DNA from: Chitinophaga pinensis
GTDB taxonomy: Bacteria > Bacteroidota > Bacteroidia > Chitinophagales > CAMDFR01
Direction of reading: 5' to 3'
Assembly: GCA_945860705.1 (NCBI GenBank)
Contig: CAMART010000005.1
Span: forward strand, 1 to 64,000
DNA length: 64,000 bases
A program made the translations under genes and the position numbers. Under the pieces are notes generated by a model. The model was not told the DNA's origin. It worked only from the letters and a program-made list of their open reading frames with translations, and made no database searches. Positions 61,285 through 64,000 of this stretch are shown piece after piece (position 1 is the stretch's first letter; the number at the start of each line of letters is the position of its first letter).

Positions 61285-64000
61285 ATGAAAAATTATAGTC
61301 ACTTAAAAATAGTATGTTGTCTTTTTATATGTACAGCATTTCTATATTCAAACGAAATATTTGCAGAAAAATTGCGTGTAAAGATAGAATGGAAAAATAA
61401 ATTAGATACACTTCCTCTTCTAGATCTTACAAAAATAAATGTTTTAGCACTCACTAAAGATGGAAATAATACACTAGAAAATCATTTTTTAACTAAATAT
61501 GCTTCTAAAATACCTGTGTCAAAAGTAGGCGAAGCTACCGCCGTTCTTACAAATTTAGTATTCAAGCCATATACAGGGGCAGATTTTGAAGGTAAAAATT
61601 TTATAACAAATCAATTTTCTGCAAAAATTGTCACTTCGTTTTATAAAAAATCCCCTCAAGGTATTTTAGAAATTGACCCTATCAGAAAAAATAGCATTAC
61701 AGGCAATATAGAACTACTCACAGAATGTGACGTAGAATATACCATAAATACTAATACTTCTTCATCAAGAGGTGGTAGCGGTAGTAGAGGTTTTGTAGCA
61801 AACTCAGTATTATCATCCGGCAATTGGTACAAAGTAGGAATAGAAGCTAGTGGGGTCTATAAAATAGATTTTGATTTTTTGACCAATGTGGCAAAGATTC
61901 CAGCTAGTGATTTAAATTTTGCTACACTTGGAATTTTTGGAAGAGGTGGTGCTATGTTGCCAGAAAAAGTAGGTGATGCAAGAGTAGATGATCTGAAAGA
62001 ACTTTCTATAAAAATAGTAGACAATAATAATAATGGAAAACTAGAAGCTGGAGATTTCTTTGTGTTTTATGCAGAAGGGTCTACAGTATGGAGTTATGAT
62101 AATGTGTCTAATTTATTTGTTCATAGCAAAAATTTATATAGTTACAAAGCGTTTTATTTTATCACAACAAATAGAGGTACTAGAAAGTCTTTTTCTACAC
62201 AAGCTTCTACTGTAGGGGGCACTCCTATATCTAGTTTTGACGACTACGCATTTTTTGAGGATGAAAGAAATAACTTACTAAAATCTGGTAAATTATGGTA
62301 TGGCGAAAAAATGAGTAATGTAAATAATGTACTGACTTATAATTTTGATTTTCCAAATATAGATGGTAGTGAACCCTTTAAAGTAAGGTCTCATATAGCA
62401 GCTCGTTCTGTACTTGCAAATACACAAGTAAGTTTGAGTATCAATAGTGTCAATTTTCTTACTCATAATGTAGGTGTAGTACCAGGTACATATACAGCAG
62501 ATTTTGCAGCAAATAATTTAGCTACAGCTTCTAGGAATATAAATACTAGTGCAATAACAGCTACTTACAATTTTTCAAATCCAGATAATAGTGCAAATGC
62601 ATGGATAGATTATTTAGAAATAAATGCCCGTAGACAATTGTCTTTTACTAATAAATACATGCTTTTTAGAAATAGTAGAAATATTTCCGCAGGAGCAATA
62701 TCGAAGTTTCAGTTAAGCAATGCAGGATCAAATATTGCAGTTTGGGATATTACTGATATGTTTGATGCAAAAGATCAACAAGTTAATCTTGTAGGAAGTA
62801 CTTTAGAATATTCACTTACAACACCGATTATTAGAGAGTTTGTAGCTGTAGATATGAATGCTATTTCTACTTTGAGTCTTCCAAGTTTTGTTGAGAAAGT
62901 AAACAATCAAGACTATCATGCAGTGGCAAGTAGCCATCCAGACATGGTCATTGTGGTATCAAATGAGCTAAGTAGTTATGCTACATCCTTAGCAAATTTC
63001 CATCAAACAAGAGATGGCCTGTCTGTATCTGTAGTGAATACTCCTCAGCTTTATAACGAGTTTTCTGGCGGTATCAGCGACCCTACAGCTATAAGAGATT
63101 TTATGAAAATGCTCTATGAGTCTGCAGGAAGTGACCCAGCTCTATTACCCCAATATCTTTTGCTATACGGAGATGCTTCATATGATCCACAGACTGGAAG
63201 GTCTCAAACAGAAAACACGTTGATTCCTACTTATGAAAGTGTAAATAGTTTATCACCTGTTGGCTCATACTGTTCAGATGATTTTTTTGCATGTTTAGAT
63301 GATGTAGAAGGTGCTGATATGAGTTCAAGTGGCAATATCATGGATATAGCAGTAGGAAGACTAGTGGCAAGAAGTGCATCAGACGCACAAGGAATAAATA
63401 ATAAGATATTTAATTATGTAGCTCCTGCTTCTTATGGTAACTGGAGAAACTCTGTTTCATTTATAGCAGATGACGGAGATAGCGAAACGCATATAGCAGA
63501 TGCTAATAACGTTTCGAATAATATGGCGTCTAGATATCCTGTCTATAATATCGATAAAATATATTTAGATGCTTATCGCATGGAATCTACGCCAGCTGGT
63601 AATAGATATCCTGATGTAAATAATGCTATTCAAAATAAATTATTTCAAGGTTCATTAATCGTAAGTTGGGTAGGTCACGGAGGTGTTCAAAACTGGGCTC
63701 ACGAGCGTATTTTTGATGTGTCAGATATAGAAGGACTTAGAAATTTTGATAGGCTACCACTTTTCTTTACAGCAACTTGTGATTTTAGTAAATTTGATGA
63801 AGAAGGCATCACTACAGCTGGTGAAAAACTTTTGCTTAATAGCCAAGGTGGTGCTATAGGTCTTGTTACTACTGTGAGATTGGTCTATTCATATGCAAAT
63901 AGCGTTTTAAATAATGCATTTTTTAATAGAGTGTTTGAGCCATATGCTGGTAGAAATCCTACTATGGGTGAGTTAGTAATGGAAACAAAAAATCTTATGA
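61285..64000 (+). CDS. porU: T9SS C-terminal signal peptidase PorU, N-terminal part (cut by window edge)
   Basis: PorU is the surface sortase-like C25 cysteine protease that removes T9SS sorting domains and attaches cargo to anionic LPS. The gene starts at ATG 61285 and gives at least 905 residues before the edge. A signal peptide (1-28, FLYSNEIFAE) and an N-terminal beta domain precede a C25 domain. PDMVIVVSNELSSY, LPQYLLLYGDASYDP, VGHGGVQNWAHE (catalytic His) and FFTATCDFSKFDEE (catalytic Cys) are visible in the right order. It is divergent from the gldJ/porP-like pair, and its cargo candidates in this window are at 23754, 26747 and 54164. Confidence 0.93.
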   Translation, partial: MKNYSHLKIVCCLFICTAFLYSNEIFAEKLRVKIEWKNKLDTLPLLDLTKINVLALTKDGNNTLENHFLTKYASKIPVSKVGEATAVLTNLVFKPYTGADFEGKNFITNQFSAKIVTSFYKKSPQGILEIDPIRKNSITGNIELLTECDVEYTINTNTSSSRGGSGSRGFVANSVLSSGNWYKVGIEASGVYKIDFDFLTNVAKIPASDLNFATLGIFGRGGAMLPEKVGDARVDDLKELSIKIVDNNNNGKLEAGDFFVFYAEGSTVWSYDNVSNLFVHSKNLYSYKAFYFITTNRGTRKSFSTQASTVGGTPISSFDDYAFFEDERNNLLKSGKLWYGEKMSNVNNVLTYNFDFPNIDGSEPFKVRSHIAARSVLANTQVSLSINSVNFLTHNVGVVPGTYTADFAANNLATASRNINTSAITATYNFSNPDNSANAWIDYLEINARRQLSFTNKYMLFRNSRNISAGAISKFQLSNAGSNIAVWDITDMFDAKDQQVNLVGSTLEYSLTTPIIREFVAVDMNAISTLSLPSFVEKVNNQDYHAVASSHPDMVIVVSNELSSYATSLANFHQTRDGLSVSVVNTPQLYNEFSGGISDPTAIRDFMKMLYESAGSDPALLPQYLLLYGDASYDPQTGRSQTENTLIPTYESVNSLSPVGSYCSDDFFACLDDVEGADMSSSGNIMDIAVGRLVARSASDAQGINNKIFNYVAPASYGNWRNSVSFIADDGDSETHIADANNVSNNMASRYPVYNIDKIYLDAYRMESTPAGNRYPDVNNAIQNKLFQGSLIVSWVGHGGVQNWAHERIFDVSDIEGLRNFDRLPLFFTATCDFSKFDEEGITTAGEKLLLNSQGGAIGLVTTVRLVYSYANSVLNNAFFNRVFEPYAGRNPTMGELVMETKNLM

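Overview
The window looks like a chromosomal segment of a low-GC (about one-third G+C) member of the Bacteroidota, most likely an environmental Chitinophagales/Saprospirales/Flavobacteriia-like bacterium. The evidence is the set of lineage-restricted genes: type IX secretion (T9SS) and gliding components (a GldJ-like lipoprotein, a PorP/SprF-like protein, a PorU-like C25 peptidase), three secreted proteins with T9SS C-terminal sorting domains, the uppS-bamA-skp-skp-murI envelope operon, and DUF3127, DUF2795 and DUF6804 proteins. Several genes also have the Bacteroidota promoter form TTG-N17..23-TAnnTTTG. Shine-Dalgarno sequences are mostly absent. No rRNA, tRNA, CRISPR array or recognisable transposase gene was seen.

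Layout. 1-10.8 kb is a leftward block: enolase (cut by the window edge), a TlpA-like thioredoxin, Mn-type superoxide dismutase, an omega-amidase paired with a methionine/glutamine-type aminotransferase, a short-chain dehydrogenase, a methyltransferase, YaaA, a Gly-rich orphan, a membrane PAS histidine kinase and an aldehyde dehydrogenase. 10.9-17.5 kb is the rightward envelope operon uppS-bamA-skp-skp-murI followed by a thioredoxin-fold protein. 17.5-23.6 kb is mixed housekeeping (ErpA/IscA-like protein, methylmalonyl-CoA epimerase, HAD phosphatase, TatC, RpiB, an ABC-F protein, cobalamin adenosyltransferase); the epimerase and the adenosyltransferase point to a B12-dependent methylmalonyl-CoA pathway. 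23.7-30.9 kb holds two T9SS-exported proteins (one a PhoD-like phosphatase), a pirin, a DUF952 protein and a second PAS kinase. 31-46 kb is housekeeping again: Na+/solute symporter, LOG protein, M23 peptidase, Bcp, PdxH, ribosomal protein bTHX (only 58 codons), sigma-54, PAP2-like protein, DUF3127, OsmC, Kbl, PhnA and LigA.

46.7-54.2 kb is the accessory region. It begins with a DUF4143 AAA ATPase under a 34-bp palindrome, continues through a 1.2-kb stretch of structured intergenic repeats, and then carries a HEPN-motif protein with a small partner, a cytosolic leucine-rich-repeat protein, a PLD-nuclease/coiled-coil/J-domain fusion, a small membrane protein, a KilA-N protein and an orphan with an N-terminal QLSLF (beta-clamp-like) motif. 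The last two share a 95-bp duplicated leader. This is the best candidate for an undescribed system, most plausibly a defence or genome-conflict island, although that function is inferred.

54.2-64 kb returns to the T9SS theme: a large repeat adhesin with a type B (CHU_C) sorting domain, YjbR, a small membrane protein, a DAO-type flavoenzyme, then gldJ and a porP/sprF-like gene divergent from porU, which runs off the window end. The intergenic DNA also carries several repeat families, including a 58-bp near-identical hairpin repeat and a two-hairpin element whose stems differ by compensatory changes.
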